DNA of 64,000 nt from Cryptomeria japonica (GCF_030272615.1 NC_081412.1:475671657-475735656); one strand, 5' to 3'; positions 23,901 to 35,687 are shown, counted from the first letter of the stretch. Notes: a model not told the origin generated them from the sequence alone. Numbers and translations are program-made.

Positions 23901-25369
23901 TGTCTTCTAGCAATTCCTTTTGTATATAAGAATCTTTCACCAATTAGCTTGAGGTCCCAAGTTTGAATTGGATATATATGCACCATTTCATTTGGTGCAT
24001 CGTTAGTTCCATATTGGTCTTGGTTATATCTTGGCTACATTGGTAGACCCTAGTTTGATTAGCCTACATACTATTATTGGTCTTTCTCTTTTTTGATCCA
24101 CTTCTTTTACTTTCTACTATTTGTGGCTTGTGGCAGCGTCGACTCCTCCCATTTTCTTGAATCTATAAATTAGTCTTTGGAATCACAAGTATTTTTTGGG
24201 AGATCTATTTTATTGTTTGTAGTTTTTTATGATAGAGGACTTCAATCATTCTTAGTAGTTTATTTTCTTTGCAAGCGCATTAAATAATTGTTCAAAGGAA
24301 GGCTCGCATTACATCATTCATTGAGATAGATCAGTTTTCTATGTCAATCTATTCGAAATGTATTTTCATCTTATTTTGTGGTGGTACAAAGGTGATTAAT
24401 TTTTTTGTTTGGACTTTTGGTTTTAGCATTTCTTCTTCTACAAAGAGCCCATATAGGCAGGAGCATTCATAATGTTAAATTGCTATTTCTCCACTATTAT
24501 TTGGGCATCATTTGGAAAATATATTACTTTGATCAACCTTTGTCTTTTGGCAGAGGTTTATGTTATTTGATCAAGTATTTTATAGTGTGGTTGGTTGCAT
24601 TGTGTCTTTTTAGTAGATCTGTCACACCCTTATCATTGTTGGACCTATGTAAGACATTTTTTGTGATTGGCTTTTGTATTCTAATTGGAGTCAGATATTT
24701 TTTCTTGAAGATTGGGCATGCCTTCATTGACTTGCTACATATACATCATTGAATAAATCAATATCATTTGAAGGTTTGTGATCCTCAACATTTCCCTTGG
24801 CATGACCTCATTGGTAGTGTGCACCAGTTTTTGGATCAACTTGTGTAGCCCATGTTTGTACCTTGTGCTAGTTGTGATGGGGTGTATTATTCTTTGCATG
24901 CCTATTCACTCTTAGGAACCTCTTTAGGGTTATTTTCCATGCAATAGTATGATGGCCCCCATTCACAAAGTGTGAGGAGGAGAATTAGAGATTAGAAGTC
25001 TCACATTTGAACCATTGTGGAGATATTTTGGCTTTAAAAGCCTATTCTTTCACATTTCTTGATATGAACTTATGCTATGACTTTGTCTTTGCATAAGTTG
25101 TGACTTAACAATCTCATGTGCATAGTTGACTGGTCATATATCTCCCTAAGGGGCATCTAATTTTTCTATAATTGGGTTTTTATTTTCTACTTAAAGCTAT
25201 ATATGTGATGACACTATTTCTAGTTTTTTGAAGAATTATTATAATGGGTTTTTAATTTACCTTGGAGGGGGGGAACTATAGGAATGGGAGTGATTTTATC
25301 ATATTCCTAGAACATCTTGTGAGTGTAGCATTTAGACAGGTCATAGGGTTTGAGTCTTTAAAGTTAGTT

Positions 25370-25899
25370 TTGATAATGTTGATTATGACATTTTAGAGTC
25401 ACTTATTCATTTTGAGTGTCCTAATTCTCTTTGGACTCACATTCGAGATACATATGGAGATCATGATACTTCACCATCTCTTGATGATCCTCTTTCCGAT
25501 TCTGATGTGCCTTCTCATTCCTTAGAGTGGATAACCCATAGTTGTGATCGTTTGGAGTTTTTGGAAACTTTGGATGAGTTTGAAAATGCTTTATACATTC
25601 TTGATTGTTCATTAGACATAGTTGATCTATCATCACAAGAGATTTCCATCATTCCTAATCAGCAAGTAACTATTTCTCTTCCTAATTGGGATTCCTATTT
25701 TATAGATATTGGTTCTTTGTTTGTGGAGTCCCACATTTCAGATTTGGAGGACACATTTAAGGAACTATCTCTCTTATTTGATGATAGTTGTGGTACAACT
25801 GTTGTCACTCCATCTTTGTCTTTGAATCTTGTTCAAGTCCAATTTACATTGGTTCCTTGGTTGTCACCTTCTGTTATGATTAGAAATGTACTTGATTAG
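25370..25899 (+). CDS. Conserved gag-like frame of element B
   Basis: Open frame with no in-frame stop from about VDYDILESLIHFECPNSLW to a TAG at 25897. The best start is uncertain; the longest stretch without a stop begins upstream of a GTG at 25507. The first part (ESLIHFECPNSLWTHIRDTY) has the flavour of a Copia gag helix (small residues, then LW and Y), but this is inference. The second part, SYFIDIGSLFVESHISDLED, is matched by the minus-strand frame in element C (SYLRHFGSLSMEYHISGLED) in the correct sense orientation. Retention of the same frame in two separate insertions suggests a real element-encoded protein. Confidence 0.5.
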
Positions 25900-26217
25900 T
25901 TCATGGCATCATCTTCCAAGGACATGGTGAAACATGAGAAACTTTCAAAGATATCATCATTATACATTTGGATTCCATTTCATAATTCCTATCCAGAATG
26001 AGAATCTCTTAAATTTGTACTTGGTTTATCTTCTTCCTAAGGGGAGAAATATTGTTTATAGACATTAGACTATGCTTTGTCTCCAAGCACTCACCATTTC
26101 TATAGGACATTATCCATTATGAGGGGCTATGTAGTTTCCTCCTTTACTTCCTATGGGGGATTCATTGATCGTATATACATGATATAGTCCTTGCGAGGTG
26201 TGATTGAGTCCTCCATT

Positions 26218-26541
26218 TGTTGGAGAAATGCTCAGAAGCCAAGATCAATGATAGGTACAACTTCCATAATTAAGAGGAAATATAAAATATTGGAAACGAT
26301 AATGTATTGATGAGGTGAGATATCTAAAATTGTACATATGTTATGATTATAAAGTAATGAGCAAGAAAGAGAGCAACAATGAGGTTCTAGGGTATGTAAA
26401 ACCACCTGACACAATTTACTAAGTGCATAAGTAATAAAACAATAATAAACTCAACCTTCTCACCTAGAAAATCGTAATAATACTATGTGACTAGGCTGGA
26501 CTTACGCACCATAAATAGGTAAAGAACTATTTACACTAACA
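26218..26541 (-). repeat. Element C 3' LTR
   Basis: 324 bp. The shared phrase TAAATAGGTAAAGA(A/C)CTATT near its end aligns it with the LTR at 29228-29490. Confidence 0.8.
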
Positions 26542-27034
26542 ACTCCCCTTTAAGTGCAACTTAGGGAGAAGAAATGCAAAATGAAATGATAATGATGGTT
26601 CCTAGGAACTAGGTCATGTTAGGTACTTGTGTACAACTATTCATGTAACTAATCTCTTACAATTGGAGAAAAGGAGACAACCTCATGGGACAAAATTGCT
26701 CTCCAAAAAAGAGATAATATAAATCAACATAATGATAGGATGAGTGATGAATGGAGTTCTCAACACCAATACCCTCCAAGAACTGCATCCATCATTAAGA
26801 TACAATGAATAGCCTCCCATAGGAGAGAAATTGAGAGACTATGTATCCCTTCCATAATGGATAATCTCCTATATTAATGGTAAATTTGTTAAGACAAAAC
26901 AAGATCCAATGCTTACAAACAACTTGTCTCCTCTTAGGAAGAAAAAAAACCATGTTTATATGTAGGTACATTTCCCATTCTAGATAGAAACTAGTAGGAA
27001 GCAAAATCCATATGTATGATGATGTCTTTGAAAA

Positions 27035-27349
27035 CTACTCAAGTGTCTCTTTGTCCATAAAAAATGATGACACCACACTCCAAATAGGTAAATCCCCAAC
27101 AAAAGAAATTGACAAACTAGAACTATGTGGAAACTGGTATGGAGCAAGATCTAAAGAGAAAGATGATGTGATAGTAGAAATGAAATAATTATCATCAAAG
27201 AGGAGATAAATTCTCTCAAGTGTGTCCTCCAAACCTGATATGTGATACTCCATAGACAATGAACCAAAATGTCGCAAATAGGAATCCCTATCAGGAAGAT
27301 AAATAGATACATCATGCAATGAAGAACTAGCAATTTGTCCTTTATCCAA
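27035..27349 (-). CDS. Conserved gag-like frame of element C, fragment
   Basis: 104 codons reading SYLRHFGSLSMEYHISGLED and RIYLLFDDNYFISTITSSFS, aligned over about 70 residues with the frame of element B (SYFIDIGSLFVESHISDLED, then ELSLLFDD). The upstream part is broken by a stop (SIILD then stop then YEHHCLSDLDKGQ). It has the same orientation as its LTRs, as expected for an element gene. No known domain assigned. Confidence 0.45.
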   Translation of the reverse strand: MDKGQIASSSLHDVSIYLPDRDSYLRHFGSLSMEYHISGLEDTLERIYLLFDDNYFISTITSSFSLDLAPYQFPHSSSLSISFVGDLPIWSVVSSFFMDKETLE

Positions 27350-29227
27350 GTCAGAAAGACAATGATGTTCATACTAATCAAGAATGATGGAAGTATCAAG
27401 TGAAGGTGAATCAACTACCTCAGAAGAAGAATCAGTAACCTTGGGACCAACCTCATCCTCGTCTGAAGTCTTAAACTACTCCAAAGTAGAAAAATCTATA
27501 ATAGTATTATAATCATAGGCTATATTCTTTAAGGATGAAGAGGAACACTGCAATCTAAAAGAGGATAATCTAGGAATGGCTAAGAATCATAATCTCTATA
27601 TAACTCCCAAATATAAGTTCAAAGAGCATGAGGACACTTAAAATCTATAACAGGCTCTAAGATGTCATCAGGGTCATGCATAGAAATGAATCTTAGGGCA
27701 TGATTTCTCTTACGTCTCCAAGTAAATAACTTAGTAGGTCTGCTAGGTAGAGGAACTAGATCATACAAAAAAGGCATCAAACAAAACCAACAAAGATGAG
27801 TGATGATGTCATCTTGCCATTGACATAGTTACCCCTCTTCAAAGCGATTAATAATGGATGAAAATAAAACCCAATTTATAATTATGATGATTCTTCAAAA
27901 ATAACCCAGAGATAAAGCCATTATAGAATAATGATTAAAAATTTCAATGCAATAAAAAGTATAGCCTATGAAGCTAGAAAGGGAAAATTAAAAACTTGAT
28001 TGGTTGCCAAGATTATGCGCGCCCCACTGATTTAGCATAGTGGAGGGAGTCAAGTAAGTTGAATGAGTTGGCGTGGGGTCCATTGGACTAAGGCACAACT
28101 TGGAGTGTACATGCCGATTGAGGTTGTTAAAGATAATGAAGCCTCCGTGGGCATCGAAATTTGTTGGTACCAAAAACAATTGATTTAAAAAATCTTGAAC
28201 TCAAGGATACACAGCTCCACAATTATTGAAAATGCCAACTATTAAAACCACCCAATATGATGTCGACTCATAAAAATGACCAAAACATTTCCAAAAAAAT
28301 GCACTTGATCAATGAATTCTAAAGCAAACAAATGCCCTTGAAACATGCAAGCAATTCAAAGCAAGCCGACTGGAATGATCTGTCGGCAGTGATTAGAATC
28401 AGGAACAATACCATGCAACAATACACCTTAAGAAAATAGAACGAAGCTAAGAGAATAAGGCCTGAGTACAAAATAGACTTCATCCAAGACAAACAAAAAT
28501 CTTTCAAATACCTTCACTACTAGAGACTGGAAAGAGTGTCCACTTAAGAAATCGCCCAAACAAAGAAAACAAGCAACCTCCAATTGATGATTGAGCTAAA
28601 CAAATGTGATGTCAATGGAAATCGCATAACGCAGTATCCGTGTAGATATGCAAAATACAGGCTGTAGAAACATCAGTCACACAATGGAAACTAGCCTAGA
28701 TAATAATAACAATGACAAATGAAATTTCCAAAAACTGATGATCCTTCAAACAAAAGTCGATCACAAATTGAAGCACCAGCCAGGCAAGGCAGAACTAAAC
28801 CGCCATAAACTCTGAGATGCTCGATCTTAAATATATCTTTAGGCAAAGTAAATAGGGCCTCCGATGAATATATAACGTAGATGTTATGGCTTTCTTGAAA
28901 ACACAGATGAAAACACAGAAAATGTGCTAAGCCGCCACCAAAGAGAACTACCCAAACAAGGATAAATAGTAGGCCGAGGAGACTTGATAGCTTCAAATAT
29001 ACCGAATAATAAATGCACAATCCAAAAAAAAAAAAGGATACGCCAAATAAATGAAGTCAATAGACTCTTAAATTGCTACCCGACTTGATAGCCAGGCAAT
29101 TAAAAAAATGATCAAATGACAAAGAACTGAGCTCTCCTAAAAAATGATCGCAACTAAATAGTCAGGATCCTAACGTTGGTGAATGCCTTTGATGGAAAGA
29201 AGAGCTAGCCTATAGGCTCTCATACAA

Positions 29228-29490
29228 TGTTGGAGCAATGCTCCCAAGCTAAGATCAACGAAAGCTACAACTTTCACAATCAAGAGAAAATATAAATCAC
29301 CAGAAATGATATGCTCTACTTATAAAGGAGCAAGAAAGAGAGGACAGGACTAATGACACAATTTACTAAATGCATAGGTAATAAAATAATAAAAAAAACT
29401 ATACCTACTTACTTAGAAAAGCCTAAAAATATTATGTGCCTAAGTTGGACTTATTCACTATAAATAGGTAAAGACCTATTTACACTAAAA
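29228..29490 (-). repeat. Element C 5' LTR
   Basis: 263 bp, shorter than its partner through an internal deletion around the TGATTATAAAG part of the 3' LTR. Confidence 0.78.
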
Positions 29491-29700
29491 CCATCCACAC
29501 ATCTTGTTACTTTTCTCTCTTTTGGAGAGGAGTTTTGTTCCACATGTTTTTCTCTTTTTCTCTGTTTCTCCATTTGTAAGAAAATTCATTGCATTTTACA
29601 TGGTTACTTAAAATGGTTTTGTTGTCGGGACCCATATTACATCTTGCATCTTGCTCATTTTACATATTAATCTTCTCCCTATGTTCCACTTAAGGGGAGT

Positions 29701-30020
29701 TGTTTGAGTAAATTAATATTTACTTATTATATGCTTAAGTCCAACCTTACGTTAGTTGACATTTATCATTTCCTAACATGTATAATTATTTATCTCAGGT
29801 GGTTTAGTTCTAACTATACCTAACTATCCTCATATCACATTGAGCCACATGCCATTCTTGTGTGCTCTCATCTCCTTTTACATTGCCTATATTAGAAGGC
29901 TTATGTACATTGTATAATAATGTCAATCTCAATATAATCATGTATTGGTGAAATATATTTATGTCTTTGTGTGAAGGTTTATAGTTGCTTGTAGGTCCTG
30001 GGAGGTTGATCACTCCTATA
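29701..30020 (+). repeat. Element B 3' LTR
   Basis: 320 bp, TGTTTGAGTAAATTAATATT to CACTCCTATA; the terminal CA has become TA. Confidence 0.8.
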
Positions 30021-32988
30021 GTATCTATATATAATTGTCTACATAATTTCCTCTAAATAGTATTATTGTTTCAACTCACATTTAATAGACCTAAATCGCA
30101 TTGTAAACATTACAAAATAATGTTCTAATGTTGATCACATGAATACATCTTTCTATTTAATAATTGGATATATTCTAGTTTAATTAAAGTGGGATAGGCC
30201 CAAACATTTTACATAACTGCTTAAAAGAAACTACTTGGGGTGCATGACAAGTGCAGACCTAGCCAAAAAATTACTGGAGACCAAAAAATGCCAAAAACCA
30301 ATAGACAACCAGGATAAAACCACTAAACATGGAGACAAAAATAGACTAAACAACCAACCACTTTCCAAAGATAGGAAGGAATGGTCTACTGAGTGGGAGC
30401 ATTATCATCTTGCTATTCATGGCATAAAACCTTAACTTTCTAAAAAAAAGAGAGATTTATTAGAATCTTTTTCAAAGGCTAGTGTGACCAGATCTAGAGT
30501 AGCCTTGACAACATAAATGGCTTTATATGAAAAAAATAAAAATATAAATATATTCATGAGTATATAACTTGAATCCCTTGCATCATTAAGTTCATAGCAA
30601 CTGGAATTCCCTAGATAAATGTGCTATATATCTATATAAAATTATCCATATAGGAAATTCTTAAAATTGTAGTCTTTTTCATTCATGTGAATACTATGCA
30701 CTATGGAGTCCCTTTGTACATATGTAAACATATAGGTCGTGAAGGTCTATGTAACCACCAAGAACAATGACCAAGCTTCATTCACTTAAATTTAGGATAA
30801 CATTTAACAAAAAAGTATTTATGTATATATGCACACAAATTGATCCTATATTTGATATTGCTAATGATTGTCTTTTTGTATCTTACTTATGGCTTTATTT
30901 GATAAATTTAAAAAAAAAAAAAAAATTCATAAACAAAATAATAAATGGAAAAAATTAAATTTAGTTGATTCTTAATCTAAATAACCTAGACCAAAGGTAT
31001 TCTTATGCTCAATAGCTAACACTAGGGACAAATGAAAATAAGATCTTGACATAAGTGATCAGATCTGAGAATGGAGGAACAAAAGAAAAAGATAATTAGC
31101 TTGTACCTACTTTGGCCCTCTCACTACTACTATCTACCTCTCTTTCTAAGGCTTGAATTGGAAGGAAGAGAAAGAGTAGCGACAGGAAAAGATAATTAAG
31201 ATTAGGGTCAGCATTAGATGAAGACTTTACTATCACTTTTATCCTATCATCTTTACTAACTCTATAGCTATGGCCTTGTAGAATCTTATTCGCACATTAT
31301 GTTGAATAAATTTTTTATCATCTTTTCTAACTCTATAGCTATGGCCTTGTAGAATCTTATTCACACATTATGTTGAATAAAAATTTAAGCATAGACAATA
31401 CCTTTTCCTTATTATTTTATTGTATATGCCTCCACAATTATGAGTCGCTATATGGGCACGTATTTTGACCTCTCCTTGATTAAATAGGGAACTGTAATGT
31501 GGCAATGATAATATGCTTGTTTTATTCAATATAATTATGTTATTATTTAAATAATAAATGTGAGGGATCATTATCATTAATAACATCATTTATATGTATC
31601 ATTTTAATTAGTTCATTTAGATATATGTACTACATAAGAATAGGCCTGAATTTATTAATTTCTTAAATAGATATACATTTAAATATCATATATATGGATT
31701 AAATGAATTTGACATTGAATATCATTTAGGTAATGGTGAGTTAAAACTAATATTTAAAACATGTATCTAAAAATATATCTTAAATATAATTTAAGTCAAT
31801 AAATAGTTATGATATTTTGTTTGATATTGACTAAAAATACTTGGGAGTACCTTTCCCCACATCAAGGAGCTTTTTTAAGAATAGGTAGATGTTAACTCAA
31901 TCCATTAGAGGACTTTATATTCAAAAGTATGAAAATTAAAGATATTTCCTCACATTTTATTTATTTTAAGGACATTTAATAATTGAGTGTCGTATAGCAT
32001 CATTTCATAGCTATAGAAAAAAAAGAGTTAATTGCATATACCATGTTAATTTGTTAAATACTAGAATTTTGTGTTACATGTTGGAGATTAGATACACTTA
32101 TTTTAATAGAACGACCAACTAAACTTGAGGGGTGGGGGGGTTATTGATCTACTTATAGTGTTGATTCCTTAAGGGAGATGAGTTGGTTGGTGATGAAAAC
32201 TATATGTATCAAGACAATCTTCAATTAATGAGATAAGGAACCTATTTATGTCCTTTCTCAAATGGGAATTTTTGAGTCATAGGTTAATGTTTTTTTTCAG
32301 TTAGATTAGCTTGAATAATTACTATAGATCAACTATAGTAATTAGATAGGAATATAACATTAGACAATTTATAAAGGAAGAAACTATAGAGCTTCTTGAA
32401 AGAACCATATGAATGTTGTAAAAGATAGGAAAATCACCTACATGACTAAAGAATAAGATATTTAATATAAGAAGGGACAATCGTAATCATAAGGAGATAC
32501 AATTACTAAGGGGAGAATATGAATAATTAAGAGGAATGATTCATGTCACTGATACTCAAGAAAATTTTATCTCAAAGAACAAAGTAGAATAAACATTAAT
32601 ATATAACAAAAAATATGTCGTGAGAGCTTTGATAAAATAAAAAATGGAACAACATTTTAAAATTAAGTTAAACTCTCATATAAAGAAGTAGCCTTTATTT
32701 CCATTCCATAGATATAGAAGGAATAACAAGGTCTATTTGGATGAACCCTCAAAGCAACCTCCTATAACGATCACCACCTCCTTTAGTCAGATAGTCTTTG
32801 GTCGCTTATAGTGCCATTCCATGTTGTAGTTACTTTTAGCAAAACATAGAGAAGAGGAGATCATATATTATATTAGGCACTGCAGAAAACATACATAGGA
32901 CTGGAAAGAAAAAATGACAGAAACATAGGAAGAGGAAGAGGAAATGGCAGAGGCAGGCGAAAATAAAGCAGAAGAGGGTAATGATTAT
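30021..32988. other. No gene recognised
   Basis: AT-rich. A 66-codon plus frame at 30235-30435 has no motif. A 71-bp tandem duplication lies at 31245-31384. 32700-32988 is the 3' flank of the aspartic protease and may hold its 3' untranslated region. Confidence 0.4.
31245..31384 (+). repeat. 71-bp tandem duplication
   Basis: Units start at 31245 and 31316 (TATCATCTTT...), sharing CTCTATAGCTATGGCCTTGT and CACATTATGTTGAATAAA with very few differences. Confidence 0.92.
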
Positions 32989-34323
32989 TTAAAGAGAATC
33001 ACATTTAGTGGGCTTAAAGGAGAGTGAGTTCTGAGCATTGTCATAAAGGATGTGGAAGTTCTGCTGTTGTATGTTTCCTAAAATGGAAAGGGCATCACCG
33101 GATTCATCCATGGCAAGGCACAAGAGATTGCCAGGGAGCTGAATGAAAAGGTTGTCTACTGGAAGCTCGTAATCCACGCCGCCTTGGAAGTTGAAAGTTA
33201 GGGATGCCAAGGTAACCTGACCTGATGTATTGTAACACAGATCCAACTCCACGGAAGAGCCGTCTGTGGGAGTAAGATCAATGGCAGACGCAATTGCTTC
33301 CCTGACAGGATAGTAGGCATCCTCGGTAAGATAGGTAAGGCTGGTTCCCGAATCGATGATCATACCTCCAACGCCGTTCGATTTCACATCAAAAGTTCCA
33401 GGAGGAATTTTTACGGCTTTCCCATTAAGGGTGATTCCTGTAAGAGGAATATACCAGAAAGATGGATTGAAACTGTTCTTAATGAATTGGATTGTTTTGG
33501 CTCCGGTCAAGGAAGCAGTGTCACCGAAAATAAGAGGGCTGGTTTGTGAAGGAGAGTCGGTAATGGAATAGAGACAGTAAGAGAATTTGTTGTCTACCTT
33601 GGAGCCCAACTGTGAGATAAGTGAGAGAGGACCTCTTCCCAGGCCTATTAAACCGCCGTCCTGAGAGAAGTTTCCGAAAGTATCATGGCTGCATCCGAAA
33701 GCAATGCTTGTAACTAGGCTGTTGTTGCCGCTCCCGATGGAGAATGACTCGTGAGCTAGTTCACCAGCGGTGTAAGAAGCATCTCCATACCCATAATTAT
33801 ATGTGCAATCAGGATTGCACCCAGTTTTAGAAAGTTCTAAAGCACCGCAAAGAGAGTTACTGCAAGGAATTGTGGAATATGTAGATGATTTGGAGGGGTC
33901 GAAGATTGGCGTAGATTGATTGTGGCACTCCTTGCAAGGCATGCACTGAGTCCAAATCAGATCACTCCCCGTGTCCAGACTCGCTTCAAAGTTCACCGGG
34001 GGCGTTCCCACTGCAACGGTCATCAGATATTCATAATCTCCCAGGTGAATGGGCGTTTCGATGTCCAATCGCCCAGCTATCCGCTGCTTCACAAATGCCT
34101 CTATCATATTCATTCGTCTTCTACTTCGAAGCACAGCCCCACGCAGTCGCTCTGTAAAATTGGACTCTCCCGCTGATCTGCGCCTTAAATTCACCCTCAA
34201 TTTCGACCTAGCATTATTAGACTGTGCCATATCATCGGACGGATTAGGTTCTCCTTCTGCTGTATCTGACATGCCTACTGTCAATGCTATTATTAACAGC
34301 ACCCAAAACAATTTCTTTGCCAT
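32989..34323 (-). CDS. Nepenthesin-type aspartic protease, 444 aa
   Basis: Intact, intronless frame for a pepsin-like endopeptidase of family A1, subfamily A1B (nepenthesin/CDR1-like). Residues 1 to about 24 (LFWVLLIIALTVG) form a signal peptide; 25-95 are a basic propeptide (RRRS, RSRRRM). The N-lobe carries catalytic DTGS (117-120) followed by DLIWTQC; the C-lobe carries DSGT (324-327). The nepenthesin-type insert with clustered Cys (127, 130, 133, 154, 159, 169, 173) is present, with 12 cysteines in all, as expected for six disulfides. The flap region is YGYGDASYTAGEL. Five N-glycosylation sequons (N55, N135, N200, N218, N365) fit a secreted or vacuolar enzyme. Length is normal for the family. 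The start is fixed by the signal peptide and a TATA-like box about 60 bp upstream. Roles of relatives include defence and protein turnover; the specific role is unknown. Relics of paralogues lie at 50 and 62 kb. Confidence 0.95.
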   Translation of the reverse strand: MAKKLFWVLLIIALTVGMSDTAEGEPNPSDDMAQSNNARSKLRVNLRRRSAGESNFTERLRGAVLRSRRRMNMIEAFVKQRIAGRLDIETPIHLGDYEYLMTVAVGTPPVNFEASLDTGSDLIWTQCMPCKECHNQSTPIFDPSKSSTYSTIPCSNSLCGALELSKTGCNPDCTYNYGYGDASYTAGELAHESFSIGSGNNSLVTSIAFGCSHDTFGNFSQDGGLIGLGRGPLSLISQLGSKVDNKFSYCLYSITDSPSQTSPLIFGDTASLTGAKTIQFIKNSFNPSFWYIPLTGITLNGKAVKIPPGTFDVKSNGVGGMIIDSGTSLTYLTEDAYYPVREAIASAIDLTPTDGSSVELDLCYNTSGQVTLASLTFNFQGGVDYELPVDNLFIQLPGNLLCLAMDESGDALSILGNIQQQNFHILYDNAQNSLSFKPTKCDSL

Positions 34324-34379
34324 TTTCTTTTATGTTCCTAAAGGAAAATTTTGTACCTAAGCAGCGAGAGGACACCCAG

Positions 34380-34388
34380 TTTATAAGT
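34380..34388 (-). promoter_or_regulatory. TATA-like box of the aspartic protease
   Basis: On the minus strand CTTATAAACT lies about 57-65 bp upstream of the ATG, giving an expected 5' leader of about 30 nt. The equivalent position is still TA-rich (CTATAAAC, GTATAAG on the plus strand) in the relics at 50.1 and 50.5 kb. Confidence 0.55.
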
Positions 34389-34444
34389 TGAAATAAAGTG
34401 GAATCGAAAGACCTTTGCCGGCTGTTTGGATTGATTTAATCGTT

Positions 34445-34490
34445 AGTTCTACACCATTCTTGATCGGAGTTCTACACCATTCTTGATCGG
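34445..34490 (-). repeat. 23-bp perfect tandem duplication in the promoter
   Basis: Two identical 23-bp units (34445-34467, 34468-34490) 120-170 bp upstream of the protease ATG. The paralogue relics carry a single copy, so the duplication arose at this gene. Confidence 0.9.
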
Positions 34491-35475
34491 GCCAACTGTG
34501 CCAAAGAATCCTTTGGTCTTTTGGAGATTAAATCAAGACATTTGTAATTTAAAACTGTGGGCATGACGTAAATTTTAATGAGTAAACGTCTTGTATAGTA
34601 TTTTTAGACCATCTTAATAAAAATTTTGGGTGATATGGGAGACTTTCGACATTGGTTCAACAGCAATATTATTGTCTGGACTGGGCAATAAATAATTGGA
34701 TATGGTATTTGCATTCAATGTTGCTGTACGTCACAAGATTGTTCATTAATAATAATTATTAAATAGTAAAGTAATACACCAACACAACTGTACTATATTA
34801 GAACGACATGATCAAGAAGGATACTGAGTGAAACTATATATAAGATCAAAATAAGCTTAGGCAAATAAAACAATTTTAAAGATTGACGGTTAAATTTATG
34901 TGGAATTAGATGACCTTGGGCATCTGTTTTGATTCGTTTAGTCCCTAAATCCCCCTATTTAGTGATCAGATATTTGCGGAATGATCAGATATTTGTCTTG
35001 GATATCACTACTACTAGTAGAGGTGTTTAAGACATTAATTTAAGACTATTTTAATTTCATCGTAAACACTTTTTTTTTATGTTTAATTTATATTTTTAAC
35101 TATTTAAATGTTTCATATTAAGAGAATATAAAAATAGGTTTGCTAGGATAAAACCTTTTTTCCCTCTTCGTGCACTCATCCCCCTCTTCTCTGCTCCCGC
35201 GGCGGCATCGGCATGCAGTTTTCAATGGCGGGAAGGATGCGCGCCTTCTCATAATTCATTCAAGGGCTCCTTGAGAGAGCGGTAGTGTTGAGCGAGAATC
35301 AATGGAAGGGGCCCGTGTGTGAAGGTAGGTCCAATCAAGTTGCAGGACTCGAGCAGGTACTAGAATTTTTATGTTTTTTTTGTAAATCTTGCACTTCGTA
35401 GTCCCTGCTGTATTCACAAAACATATCGAATAGGGAAGTGTTCATATTATTTTGTTTATTTATTGCTATATTTTC
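34491..35475. other. Protease upstream region and GC-richer patch
   Basis: 34491-34700 is conserved with the paralogue relics. 35160-35340 is locally GC-rich (CTCCCGCGGCGGCATCGGC) and has two donor-like sites (GAAG|GTAGGT near 35324, GAGCAG|GTACTAG near 35354). It could be a 5' exon of a former gene, but no coding frame supports it. Confidence 0.3.
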
Positions 35476-35687
35476 TAATATTTATTTCTTATTGTTTTTT
35501 TACATGAAAATGATGGGAAATCATGGATGCCTCAGACCGTGCCCACATTCCCCAATTTTTTTCCCACATGTCCATTGCTAATGAAACTCAAGTTTAACAT
35601 TGTGGTTGTTATGTTTTCTCTGTTCAAACAACATAAAACAGTAGGGGCCAACTACCACTAACAACCCCAGACAAATTGGGGGCTTTC
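35476..35687 (+). repeat. 212-bp direct repeat, copy 1
   Basis: Equal in length to copy 2 (36231-36442), with about three base differences. Its last base abuts the TGTTGATAAG start of an LTR. Confidence 0.95.

Larger units (their letters stand above)
26218..29490 (-). mobile_element. LTR retroelement C, nested in B
   Basis: Inserted in B in opposite orientation. Its LTRs (plus coordinates 26218-26541 and 29228-29490) begin TGTTGGAG on the plus strand and end CACTAA(C/A)A. Flanking 5-mers CCATT (26213-26217) and CCATC (29491-29495) are a target-site duplication with one change. On the minus strand AAAGGGGAG precedes the 3' LTR (near 26550), and a diverged primer binding site TTGTATGAGAGCC follows the 5' LTR (29215-29227). 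Its interior is about 2.7 kb and homologous to that of B, including a small conserved frame at 27035-27349. Many stops elsewhere; no pol domains. Confidence 0.82.
23572..30020 (+). mobile_element. LTR retroelement B, interrupted by element C
   Basis: Direct LTRs at 23572-23888 and 29701-30020 share a TATA-like CCTATATAAGCATG region and the end GGGAGGTTGATCACTCCTA. A perfect 11-of-12 tRNA-Met primer binding site TGGTATCAGAGT follows the left LTR; the purine run AAGGGGAG precedes the right. Without the 3.3-kb element C inserted at 26217, the interior is about 2.5 kb, too short for a full pol gene; no integrase or reverse transcriptase motif is present. A plus-strand frame at 25370-25899 is its only coding candidate. 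No clear target-site duplication was found (GAATT against GTATC). LTR layout and 3' interior resemble element A. Confidence 0.82.

Noticed and set aside
33356-34360. Plus-strand frames opposite the aspartic protease
   Set aside because: Shadows of the intact minus-strand gene; no protein features of their own.
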